NCBI GenBank assembly: GCA_963767245.1
Contig: CAVYDG010000020.1
Span: 1 to 64,000, forward strand
Length of the DNA stretch: 64,000 nucleotides
Origin: Roseiarcus sp963767245
GTDB taxonomy: Bacteria; Pseudomonadota; Alphaproteobacteria; Rhizobiales; Beijerinckiaceae
Direction: 5' to 3'
The notes beneath the pieces are model-generated. The model did no database searches. It saw only the letters and a list, made by a program, of their open reading frames with translations, and had not been told where the DNA came from. Below, piece after piece: positions 54,724 to 62,546 of this stretch (positions within the stretch are counted from its first letter, which is position 1; each line of letters begins with the position of its first letter). The translations under genes and the position numbers were made by a program.

Positions 54724-56181
54724 ATGGTGACACTCATGGGAAGCCAACAAGTCAAGGTGCGCACCAAGGATAAATACCTTGGAGCTATTGAGACGCACTG
54801 CGACCGCATTCTTGAGATCTACTGGCGCCACGAGGAGAAGGAACCTGTCTTGCTCTTCGACGTGACGGACGGAAAAATCTTCGCGTATCCGTACAAGACT
54901 TTCAAAAAAGAATTGAATACAGGCGGGCAGGTATCGCTAACCAAGCAGTATGAGGAGGCACTTCGAAAAGACCAGTTCGTCATTTTTATACGGGACAGTC
55001 AAAAGAAAAAGCTCATGTCGTACTCGTTGGGGCGAGCTAGCGTGGAGCAATCCTGTAGATTTAAATGCAACGATGAAATGAATGAGTTGGAACTGCTGCC
55101 ACAAGCGCGGCCCACAAGGGCCATCGGCGGCACGTGGCACCGGATACGCCAACCTGGTGGAGGGCGGAAGTTTACTGAGCAAAAGGATCCAATGATCGTC
55201 GTGGCATTGGAACAGATGCTCAAGGACGAGGTCGCGGGCGATCCGATGACCGAACAGAAGTGGATCCGAAGCAGTCTAAGCAGGTTGAGCGGGAGGCTCG
55301 CAGACGAAGGACATCAAGCGAGCAGTAGTACGGTTGCTCGCTTGCTCAAAAAGATGGGTTTCTCCCTGAAGGCGAACAAAAGGAAGCAGGGCATGTCAGG
55401 ATGCCCCGACAGGGACGAACAGTTCAAGTACATCGCGTCCCAGAAGCAACAATTTATCACGGCCGGTTTGCCCATTATTAGCATCGATACAAAGAAGAAG
55501 GAGTTAATAGGTGATTTCAGGAACAAGGGGCAAACGTGGCGCAGGCAGGCAGAAGAGGTCAACGAGCATGACTTCCCCGGGGCGGCGAAGGGCCGGGCAG
55601 TGCCTTTTGGTGTGTACGACCCCACGAGAAATGAGGGCTATGTCTACGTCGGAGTTTCGAACGATACCCCGCAATTCGCCGTGCACTCCATTGCGCGGTG
55701 GTGGGAGGGCGACGGCCGTCGCAGGTATCAAGGAGCAGGCGCATTACTCATCTTGGCAGATAGCGGCGGGAGCAACGGCTGCCGGGCGCGGGCATGGAAG
55801 CTGAGCCTTCAAGAGAAGCTCTGCGATGAATTTGGTCTGACGGTGACCGTCTGTCACTACCCGACGGGGTGTTCGAAGTGGAATCCTATCGAGCACCGGC
55901 TCTTCAGCTTCATCAGCAAGAACTGGGAGGGAAAGCCCCTGAGGACTCTGGAAGTTATGCTGGGGTACATCAGGGGAACGAGGACGGTGACCGGATTGAG
56001 TGTCAAAGCCTTCTTGGACGAACGTTTTTATGCGAGAGGACGAAAAGTAACGGGCGAGGATATCGAGGGGCTAAGGCTGACAGCTCATGTTGTATGCCCT
56101 AGATGGAACTACACGCTTCGTCCACGGAGGTGCCAGCAGCAACCAAACTGCTGCGTCGCGACCTCAGGGGGGACGCCTTGA
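54724..56181 (+). CDS. ISAzo13-type transposase fused behind an unrelated N-terminal domain
   Basis: The product has about 485 residues. From about residue 130 it is a transposase of the ISAzo13 family: IRQPGGGRKFTEQKDP, GDPMTEQKWIRSSLSRLSGR, the catalytic DTKKKELIGDFRN, NEHDFPGAAKGRAVPFGVYD, ILADSGGSNGCRARAWK and CHYPTGCSKWNPIEHRLFS. The first about 105 residues (GAIETHCDRILEIYWRHEEK; PVLLFDVTDGKIFAYPYKTF) are not the family's usual HTH N-terminus but a separate small domain. The DNA has lower GC and A-rich codons compared with its neighbours. The natural transposase probably ends near WNYTLRPR, and reading continues a little beyond it. ATG 54724 and 54736 are both possible starts. Confidence 0.72.
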   Translation: MVTLMGSQQVKVRTKDKYLGAIETHCDRILEIYWRHEEKEPVLLFDVTDGKIFAYPYKTFKKELNTGGQVSLTKQYEEALRKDQFVIFIRDSQKKKLMSYSLGRASVEQSCRFKCNDEMNELELLPQARPTRAIGGTWHRIRQPGGGRKFTEQKDPMIVVALEQMLKDEVAGDPMTEQKWIRSSLSRLSGRLADEGHQASSSTVARLLKKMGFSLKANKRKQGMSGCPDRDEQFKYIASQKQQFITAGLPIISIDTKKKELIGDFRNKGQTWRRQAEEVNEHDFPGAAKGRAVPFGVYDPTRNEGYVYVGVSNDTPQFAVHSIARWWEGDGRRRYQGAGALLILADSGGSNGCRARAWKLSLQEKLCDEFGLTVTVCHYPTGCSKWNPIEHRLFSFISKNWEGKPLRTLEVMLGYIRGTRTVTGLSVKAFLDERFYARGRKVTGEDIEGLRLTAHVVCPRWNYTLRPRRCQQQPNCCVATSGGTP

Positions 56182-56674
56182 CCTTCGTAGCGATCGATTT
56201 CGAGACGGCCGATCACGGGCCCGATAGCGCTTGCGCGGTCGGTCTCGTTCGCGTTTCCGGCACTAAGATCGTGAATTGCAACTATTACCTGATTCGCCCT
56301 ACGAGAAGTTCTTTCTTCTTCACGCCCGTACACGGCATCACCTGGGAACATGTTCAACGACAGCCTACTTTTGAAGCGCTGTGGCCCAGAATCGAGATTT
56401 GCTTCTCGACGCAGATTTTATCGCCTGCCATGGCGTCAGCTTTGACCGACGCGTTCTTGAATCCTGCTGCCGAGTGGCGAAGATCCCGCCGCCAGAGATT
56501 CCCTATGTCTGCACAGTGAAACTCGCGCGGCGAGTTTGGGATATCCGTCCTACCAGTCTTACGAACGTTTGCAGATACCTCGGCCTGCCGCTAAACCACC
56601 ACGAGGCTCTCTCAGACGCTGAAGCATGCGCAGGGATCATCGCTGCTGCTCGCCGATCTGGAGCTGAAATCTGA
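56178..56674 (+). pseudogene. DnaQ-like 3'-5' exonuclease (DEDDh), frameshifted near 56,392
   Basis: The first frame begins TTG 56178 with FVAIDFETADHGPDSACAVG (Exo I, Asp-x-Glu), then FTPVHGITWEHVQRQPTFEALWP. After GAATC (56389-56393) the rest is in another frame: DLLLDADFIACHGVSFDRRVL (Exo II, His and Asp) and LNHHEALSDAEACAGII (Exo III His-Asp). One base added after GAATC joins them. The corrected product of about 165 residues is a stand-alone exonuclease domain like those of DNA polymerase III epsilon. Its start abuts the transposase end. Confidence 0.7.
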
Positions 56675-56705
56675 GGGCGCGTAGCGTGAAATCGCAGGCC
56701 TTCGC

Positions 56706-57586
56706 AGATTTACCGGTTGGATATCGGCCGTGGTCCTCGAAAAGCAGCACACGCGCAGCGCACAGTCGCGGGCGGGAGCGCTTCAACCGCGCACCGCCGA
56801 GGTGCTTGATCTGAGCGGGTTCTTGGATCCCTTGCTCGACAAGGCGTTGCCCCGCGGCAAGTTCGGTGGACATTTCGCGGGGCTTCCGGCGGAGTTGGAT
56901 TGCCGGCCGTGGCGTACCCGCTACCCGTACCCGGTCGCTATCCCGCAGGCCAGGTTCGAGGCTTTCCTCGAATAGCGCCTCGTCAGCCAAGGCGTACCGG
57001 TGCTTCGCGGATACGAGGTTTCGGCAGTGGCGCAGGACGCCGACGGCGTTACGGTCGGGGACATTCGGGGCAGCTATCTTGTGGCATGCGACGGTGGCCA
57101 TAGCACCGTCCGCAAGCTGCTGGGCGTTCCTTTCCCCGGCGACGCGGGCAGGATGTCCGGCGTGGTCGCTGACATCACCCTCGCGTCGCGGTCCGCTGAG
57201 GTCCTGAGCACGCGGGAACATTTCAGTCAGCACCTCAAGTCCGCCGGAGGATTCTTTAGCGTCCTGGCCCCCCTTGAAGGCGATCTGTACCGGTTGATGT
57301 TCGGCAAGCTCTCCCCTGCGTTGGCCCTCGCATGATCGACTTGGACTTGACCACCGAGGATGCCCGACCCGGCTGAGCCGATTGATGCACTCTGGCCGGG
57401 GTCTGCTACTTTCCTTCGACGACACACCGAGGTCGATTGGCCGCCGGGCCGGCAGGGTTGACCAGGTCGCGGCCAAGACCGATGAGGACATCGACGCCGT
57501 CCTAATCCGGCCCGACGGCTACATCGCCTGGTCCGGCGCTGACGGCCAACCTCTTGAAACCGCTCTAGCCCCAATGGTTCGGCTGA
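56706..57586 (+). pseudogene. Decayed FAD-dependent aromatic/rifampicin-type monooxygenase
   Basis: Text from a class A flavoprotein monooxygenase: VVLEKQHTRSAQSRAGALQP, RTAEVLDLSGFLDPLL, then the FAD-binding YLVACDGGHSTVRKLLG, and after a gap DAVLIRPDGYIAWSGADG near the end. The first ~30 residues with the dinucleotide-binding loop are missing, a TAG (56973-56975, in GAATAG) interrupts an otherwise continuous frame, about 150-200 residues in the middle are deleted, and an extra C before CCAATGG shifts the C-terminus (ALAQWFG, ending 57586). It is non-functional. Confidence 0.65.
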
Positions 57587-57929
57587 TGGTTGATCCGACG
57601 GGCCAAAGTATAACGGTGCCCCGTGGATGTGGAACTCGGAGCCGTCGTCGCATCAACTGTAACGTCAAGGCAGCGATCCGCAATGTCCGCTAAACGTCGA
57701 TTCGAGCCGTCCGGTGAGCGCCAATAGCGGCCATTTCGGCCGGTCGCAGCGTAGCCGCGCCGGACTCCCCAACAACTGATTATGAGATCACCCGCCCGAA
57801 GCGACGTGAACACCATCAGCCCTGCGGGCCACGAGGAGCCTTTTCGGTCATTCCAACAATAGGGATTACTCGGTCCCTTAGCTGCAATCCTGTCCGGGTC
57901 TCACAAAGCTTCAACCTATGGAGGCTTCG
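57587..57929. other. Non-coding interval before the split methyltransferase gene
   Basis: I find no gene. The phrase ATCCGCAATGTCCGCT (near 57,678) recurs as GTCCGCAATGTCCGCT near 62,525, next to the group II intron. A GGAGG lies 6 bp before the methyltransferase start. Confidence 0.4.
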
Positions 57930-57998
57930 ATGACATCAAGCTTCAACATCCACGACGCGGTCGCATATGAGCAACTCATGGGCCGCTGGAGCCAAAAA

Positions 57999-59055
57999 CT
58001 AAGCAGAGATTTTTTGAATGACCAACGGATTGACAGTTCGCTCCCGGTTCAGGGCAGCCACGGCTGCGTGGATTGCGCGGTCGAGGACGTCGGCATCAGC
58101 GAAGGTCTGATGGGCCAGATGGCGCGCCTTGAGATCGTGCCAGACAACCTCGATGTCGTTGAGTTCGGGTGCGTATTTTGGCAGCCACTCGACGGTGAGC
58201 CAGTGTTTGCGCGCCTCGATGGCTTTAAGAGTGAGCTTGCTGACATGGATCGGCCCGTTGTCCTCGACCAGTACGACGGTTTTATTGCCCGTCCTGGTTG
58301 AGGACCGAACAGGGGGTCGAGTTGCTCGAGGTGAGCGATGAAGTCGCGGCTGCGCTTGGTCTGGCTCGTATGCACAATCAACTGGCGCGTGACATGATCG
58401 AGTGAGCCGATTATCGCCACTTTCTTGGCCTGACCCGGCGCCGGCGCCCGCAGGTCCGCACCGCGCAAGGCCCACGCCCGCGCCAGATAAGGGTGCGTCA
58501 GGGCCTCGCTCTCGTCGCCGTAGAGGAGGATGATGTCGCCGGCTTCGGCCTGAGCCTTGCGCAGTTGAAGGCGCAGTCCCACGCGTTCGATCTCGGCGGC
58601 AATCTGGCGGCCTTTCAGCGTGTGCCGGGGCCGCCGCCAACGGAAGTTTTTTTTCGCAACGCCTTGGACAACTGCGACTTGCCGATCTTGACGCCCTCGC
58701 GCGCCTCGATCTCGGCCATGAGGCGCGGGATCGTCCAGTTGGGCCGGTCGGCGACGGGAGCTTCGAGCAGAGGCGCGACGACACGCAGCGCGGCTTCGGT
58801 CTTTACCGGTGGCGGGCCGAGCGCCACGGTCGCCTTCAACGCCTCGACACCGCCGCGCGCGAACTCGCTGCGCCAAAGACGCACCGTGTCTTCGCGCACG
58901 CTGAAGGCTTCCGCAATGCGCGGGCTGGTCCATCCCGACAACGTCAGCAATATCGCCCGCGCCCGATCAGCCTCGCCTCGATCGCGTGAATGGGCTAACG
59001 TCAGCAGTGCGTTGCGCTGTTGGTCACCCGCCGTTACCCGAGATTTGCCCGCCAC
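57999..59055 (-). pseudogene. IS630-family transposase, needing two frame changes
   Basis: DDE transposase. The first segment (59055 to about 58655) has MAGKSRVTAGDQQRNALLTL and the HTH SPRIAEAFSVREDTVRLWRS; it changes frame at an A8 run (58647-58654), where the family commonly uses slippage or a programmed shift; then FRWRRPRHTLKGRQ, LYGDESEALTHPYLARAWAL and a second frame break near 58,290; then VVLVEDNGPIHVSKLTLKAI, NDIEVVWHDLKAR. The final TAG uses the TA of the target as its first letters (57999-58001). The second break probably inactivates it. Confidence 0.78.
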
Positions 59056-59128
59056 GCCCCGCCTCCGCGAATCAACGCGAAGATCGAATCACACCTGCGA
59101 TTCGTTGGTCAAGCTGAGGGAGTTTGCT
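58002..59128. mobile_element. IS630-type insertion sequence
   Basis: A 1,127-bp element flanked by TA (58000-58001 and 59129-59130), the duplication expected of the family. Its ends begin AGCA, with the inner identical block TGACCAACG at both ends (left end AGCAGAGATTTTTTGAATGA, right end AGCAAACTCCCTCAGCTTGA). It interrupts the methyltransferase gene. Confidence 0.9.
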
Positions 59129-59260
59129 TAGCACCCCTACTCATCGATTTTGCTGGGCTTGCGGAAGATGAAAAGATTATTGACGTCGGCTGCGGCAACG
59201 GCAGCCTGACCTTCGCGCTCGCCAGGACAGCCGGTCTCAGGGAGATTGTGGCGATCGACT

Positions 59261-59362
59261 TGCCGATTCCGACGAAGCCGCCCGGGTGTAACGGGATAAT
59301 GCCGCCCGGGATTCCTGAATGATGCCGCCCACCGTAACGGAATGATGCCGCCCGGGTCGCGC
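59261..59362. repeat. Left-end multiple repeats of the IS21-type element
   Basis: Three or four copies of a motif around GCCGCCCGGGT/GATGCCGCCCACC with TAACGGGAT/GTAACGGAAT spacers occur within the first 100 bp, and inverted counterparts (GGTGGGCGGCATCATTCCGT) lie in the last 120 bp (61786-61906). They are transposase-binding sites by analogy with the IS21 family. Confidence 0.7.
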
Positions 59363-59406
59363 GCCTCGCTGGCCGATGGATTGTTGTCACCGGCTATGGT
59401 GTTGGG

Positions 59407-60186
59407 TCAAGCCTTCCTCGATTGCTTTGCTTGGGTCCGACGCAGGCTTTCGCCGGCGAGCTCGATGCGATGAGCGTTGTGGACGAGACGGTCCAGAATG
59501 GCGTCGGCGTAGGTTGGATCGCCGATGATTTCGTGCCAACGGTCGATCGGAAGCTGGGAGGTGATCACCGTGGAGCGGCGTCCGTAGCGCTCTTCGAAGA
59601 TTTCCAGCAGATCATGGCGCGCGGCTGCGTCGAGCGGCTCAAGCCCCCAGTCATCGAGGATCAAAAGGTCGGCTCGGCCGAGGTTGCGTAAGATGCGGGG
59701 ATGACGCCCGTCGCCGCGGGCCAGCGCGAGGTCCTCAAACAGACGGGGCGCCCGCTGGTAGAGGACCGACCGATTGTCGCGACAGGCTTTGTGGCCAAGC
59801 GCTGAGGCCAGCCAACTTTTGCCGACGCCTGTCGGCCCGACGAGAACCAAATTGTCATGGGCGTTGATCCACTCGCCCTCGACCAGCTTTTGGAACCGCG
59901 CGCGGTCAAGGCCGCGGGGACTTCGATAATCGATATCTTCGACGCTGGCCTGTTGGCGCAGTTTGGCGACGCGCAGCCGCGCCGCGAAGCGCTTGTCCTG
60001 TCGCCAGGACGCCTCGCGATCGAGCAGAAGCCCGAGCCATTCGTGATGGCCGAGGCCTCCGGCTTCCCCGTTGGCGACGAGTTCGGCGAAGGCCTTGGCC
60101 ATGCCATGCAGGCCAAGAGCGCTGAGTTGATCGAGGGTGGGATGCTTGAGCAAGTCGTTTCTCCTAATTGTAGTAGCGCGGCCCAC
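59407..60186 (-). CDS. istB: IS21-family helper ATPase IstB
   Basis: AAA+ ATPase that selects targets for the IstA transposase; 259 residues. Walker A GPTGVGKSWLASALGHKAC and Walker B DLLILDDWGLEPLD are clear, with EIFEERYGRRSTVITSQLP and the C-terminal arginine-rich segment. It overlaps istA by 23 bp in the usual istA-istB order. Confidence 0.95.
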   Translation of the reverse strand: MGRATTIRRNDLLKHPTLDQLSALGLHGMAKAFAELVANGEAGGLGHHEWLGLLLDREASWRQDKRFAARLRVAKLRQQASVEDIDYRSPRGLDRARFQKLVEGEWINAHDNLVLVGPTGVGKSWLASALGHKACRDNRSVLYQRAPRLFEDLALARGDGRHPRILRNLGRADLLILDDWGLEPLDAAARHDLLEIFEERYGRRSTVITSQLPIDRWHEIIGDPTYADAILDRLVHNAHRIELAGESLRRTQAKQSRKA

Positions 60187-61714
60187 GGATGTTGGCGTGC
60201 AGGATCGGCGTTCCGTCCGTGGAGCGCTGGCGCGCGGGACGCCGGTCGAGGTTGTTGTCGAGGATGGATTTGACCGAGCCGTAGGTCCGCGCGCCGATGT
60301 TGATGGCGCGTTCGGCGGCGGCTTCTAGGCGCTCGGCGCCATGGGGACCCGCGAGCCGGACGATGCCTAGGCAGGCGCGAAAGCCCTGCTCGGGATGCGG
60401 TCGCGCCTCAAGGATCAGTTCGCACAGGGCCGCCGTCGCCGCCCCGATCAGGCGCGCATCGGCGCGGATACGCTCGATCGTCCAGCCGGCGTAGCGCCGA
60501 TGGCTGGACGGCATGTGCTCGGAGACGGTGGTGTGCTTATGGTTGCCGCTGGCGCGCACATGCGCGGCGATCCGCTCGCCCTTGAGGAAAATCTCGACGG
60601 TCCGCACCGTCAGCCGCGCGTCGACCTCGGCGCGGGCGAAGCGATGGGGCACACTGTAATAATGGGCGGCGACCTCGACGTGATAGTCGATGCCGACGCG
60701 GCATGTCCGCCATTCGGAGAACTCGTACGGCTCAGCTGGCAGCGACGTCAGCGCCGGGCGATCGACCTCCTCCAGCAATTGCCGGCGCGTTGCGCCGAGC
60801 CGGCGGATCGGGTGGTGTTCATTGAGGTGCGTCATGAGATCGGCGATCGCCGCGTTGACGTCCAGCAGGCTGTAAAAGGTTCGGTGACGCAGCCGCCCGA
60901 GCAGCCATCGCTCGACGATGAGCACGGCCTGCTCAACCTTGGCTTTGTCCCGGGGCCGCCGGGGCCGCGCCGGCAAAATGGCGGCTCCGTAATGCGCCGC
61001 CATTTCGGCATAGGTCCGATTGACCTGAGGATCGTAAAGGCAGGCCTTGATGACGGCGGTCTTCGTATTGTCCGGCACGAGCAATTGCGGGACGCCGCCG
61101 ATCGCCTCGAGCGCGCGCACATGGGCGTCGATCCAGTCGGGGAGCGCCTGCGTCCAACTCGCGTGCGCGAAGGTGAAGCTCGAGGCGCCGAGCACGGCGA
61201 CGAAGATCTGCGCCATGCGGATTTCCCCGGTGAGCCGGTCAACGACAACCGGGACCCCGTCGCCCGCGTAATCGACGAACAATCGTTCGCCCGCCGCGTG
61301 CGTCTGCCGCATCGTCGGCGACAGCTTCGCTTCAAAGCCGCGATAGAGTTCGCAAAACCGCGAATAGCTGTAGCCGCCGGGGTTGGCCGCGACATATTCG
61401 TCCCAGACGATCAGCAGAGTGACGTGCTTGCGCTTCAACTCTCGATGGACCGCGGGCCAATCCGGCTCGGCATGGCGGCGGTGTCCCCGTTTGCTTTTAC
61501 GATTGGCGTAAAGCGCCGCCTCCAGTTCGGCGTCGCCGATCCCCTCCGGCAACGGCCAAGAAAGCCCAGCGCTCTCCAAACGGACCAACGTCTCTCGAAC
61601 CGTCGAAGGCGCGAGGCCGAGACGCCGCGCGATCTCGCGCGTCGGCAGGCTGACTGAAAACTTCAGACGAATGATCTCGCGCGCCTGGCGCATCGAAACT
61701 CTTTCCGCTGGCAT
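60164..61714 (-). CDS. istA: IS21-family transposase IstA
   Basis: DDE transposase of 516 residues. An N-terminal HTH (SLPTREIARRLGLAPSTVRE), a catalytic core with LFVDYAGDGVPVVVDR (first Asp), VPDNTKTAVIKA (second Asp) and PRRPRDKAKVEQAVLIVERW (Glu), and a C-terminal DNA-binding region ending RSTDGTPILHANIRG. The frame is intact, so the element could be active. Confidence 0.95.
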   Translation of the reverse strand: MPAERVSMRQAREIIRLKFSVSLPTREIARRLGLAPSTVRETLVRLESAGLSWPLPEGIGDAELEAALYANRKSKRGHRRHAEPDWPAVHRELKRKHVTLLIVWDEYVAANPGGYSYSRFCELYRGFEAKLSPTMRQTHAAGERLFVDYAGDGVPVVVDRLTGEIRMAQIFVAVLGASSFTFAHASWTQALPDWIDAHVRALEAIGGVPQLLVPDNTKTAVIKACLYDPQVNRTYAEMAAHYGAAILPARPRRPRDKAKVEQAVLIVERWLLGRLRHRTFYSLLDVNAAIADLMTHLNEHHPIRRLGATRRQLLEEVDRPALTSLPAEPYEFSEWRTCRVGIDYHVEVAAHYYSVPHRFARAEVDARLTVRTVEIFLKGERIAAHVRASGNHKHTTVSEHMPSSHRRYAGWTIERIRADARLIGAATAALCELILEARPHPEQGFRACLGIVRLAGPHGAERLEAAAERAINIGARTYGSVKSILDNNLDRRPARQRSTDGTPILHANIRGPRYYN

Positions 61715-62546
61715 CGATCGCTCCCTTGGATTGCCAAAGGAGCGACCCTAAACAGGCCAGCGGAGGCGCTCGTCGCCGTCAAAAAACCCCGGGCGGCATT
61801 ATTCCGTTCCGGTGGGCGGCATCATCTCGTTTTGGTGGGCGGCATCATTCCGTTACGGCGGGCGACATCATCTCGTTTTGGTGGGCGGCTTCGCCAGGAA
61901 TCAGCAGATCGACTACTCGCCGGTCTTCGTCGAGGAGGCAACTAGGCGCAATAGCGACCCGCGCATAAATATCCGGCAGGGGGATGCTTGCGAGTTGCCC
62001 TTCGAAAACGGTGCGTTTGACCGCTCCTTGGCGTTGCTCGTCCTCCATTTCGTCCCTGAGGCCGGCAAAGCGGTCGCTGAGATGCGCCGGGTCGTGCGAC
62101 AGGGTGGCGTGGTTGCGGCAGCCGTGTGGGATCATTTTGGCGGCATGCCCGGGATGCGAATGATGGTCGACACGGTCGCGGCACTCAGCGAAAGCGGGCG
62201 CCAGCTACGCGGCCGATATTGCTTCCAACCGATGATGCAACCGGGCGAAATGAAACGGACCTTTGTTGAGCAGGGACTCCTGGATGTTGCCGAAACCCAA
62301 CTGATGATTCGCATGGACTACCAAAGCTTCGACGACTATTGGGCGCCAATTGCCGCTGGCGAAGGGCCGCTGGGCAAATATGTGGCCATGCTCGACGCGG
62401 CAGAGCGGACGCGCACCGACACCGCTGTGCGTGACGCCTACGAGGCCGGCCGGCCCGACGGTCCGAGGTCTTTTGCAAACGTCGCATGGGCTTGCCGCGG
62501 CATTGTGCCCTGACTACGGCCGCGGTCCGCAATGTCCGCTTCTCGT

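Larger units (their letters stand above)
59261..61906. mobile_element. IS21-type insertion sequence
   Basis: A 2,646-bp element flanked by GATCGACT (59253-59260 and 61907-61914), an 8-bp target duplication. It starts TGCCGATTCCGACGAAGCCG and ends with TGCTGATTCCTGGCGAAGCC when read from the other side. Several copies of a terminal motif (GATGCCGCCCACCGTAACGG and its variants) lie inside each end, the multiple transposase-binding sites usual in IS21 elements. It carries istA and istB on the reverse strand. Confidence 0.92.
57930..62513 (+). pseudogene. SAM-dependent class I methyltransferase, split into three by two insertion sequences
   Basis: Exons 57930-58001, 59131-59260 and 61915-62513 join without a single base error into 266 codons. 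Part 1 reads FNIHDAVAYEQLMGRWSQKL; part 2 carries the SAM loop LAEDEKIIDVGCGNGSLTFA and ends at VAID; part 3 continues YSPVFVEEATRRN, GDACELPFENGAFDRSLAL and VRQGGVVAAAVWDHFGGMPG. Part 1 ends at the TA where the IS630-type element inserted; part 2 ends at the IS21-type 8-bp duplication. The family is a conserved rhizobial methyltransferase whose substrate is unknown to me. Since no base is damaged outside the insertions, both are recent. Confidence 0.9.

Noticed and set aside
59261..61906. Regularly spaced repeats at the ends of the IS21-type element as a CRISPR array
   Set aside because: Copies are few, variable, close to the termini and inverted between the ends; they are transposase-binding repeats. 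No cas genes are present and no CRISPR array was seen in the window.
57930..62513. A split or trans-spliced methyltransferase
   Set aside because: The gaps are bounded by TA and 8-bp target duplications and carry transposase genes; they are insertions, not introns.
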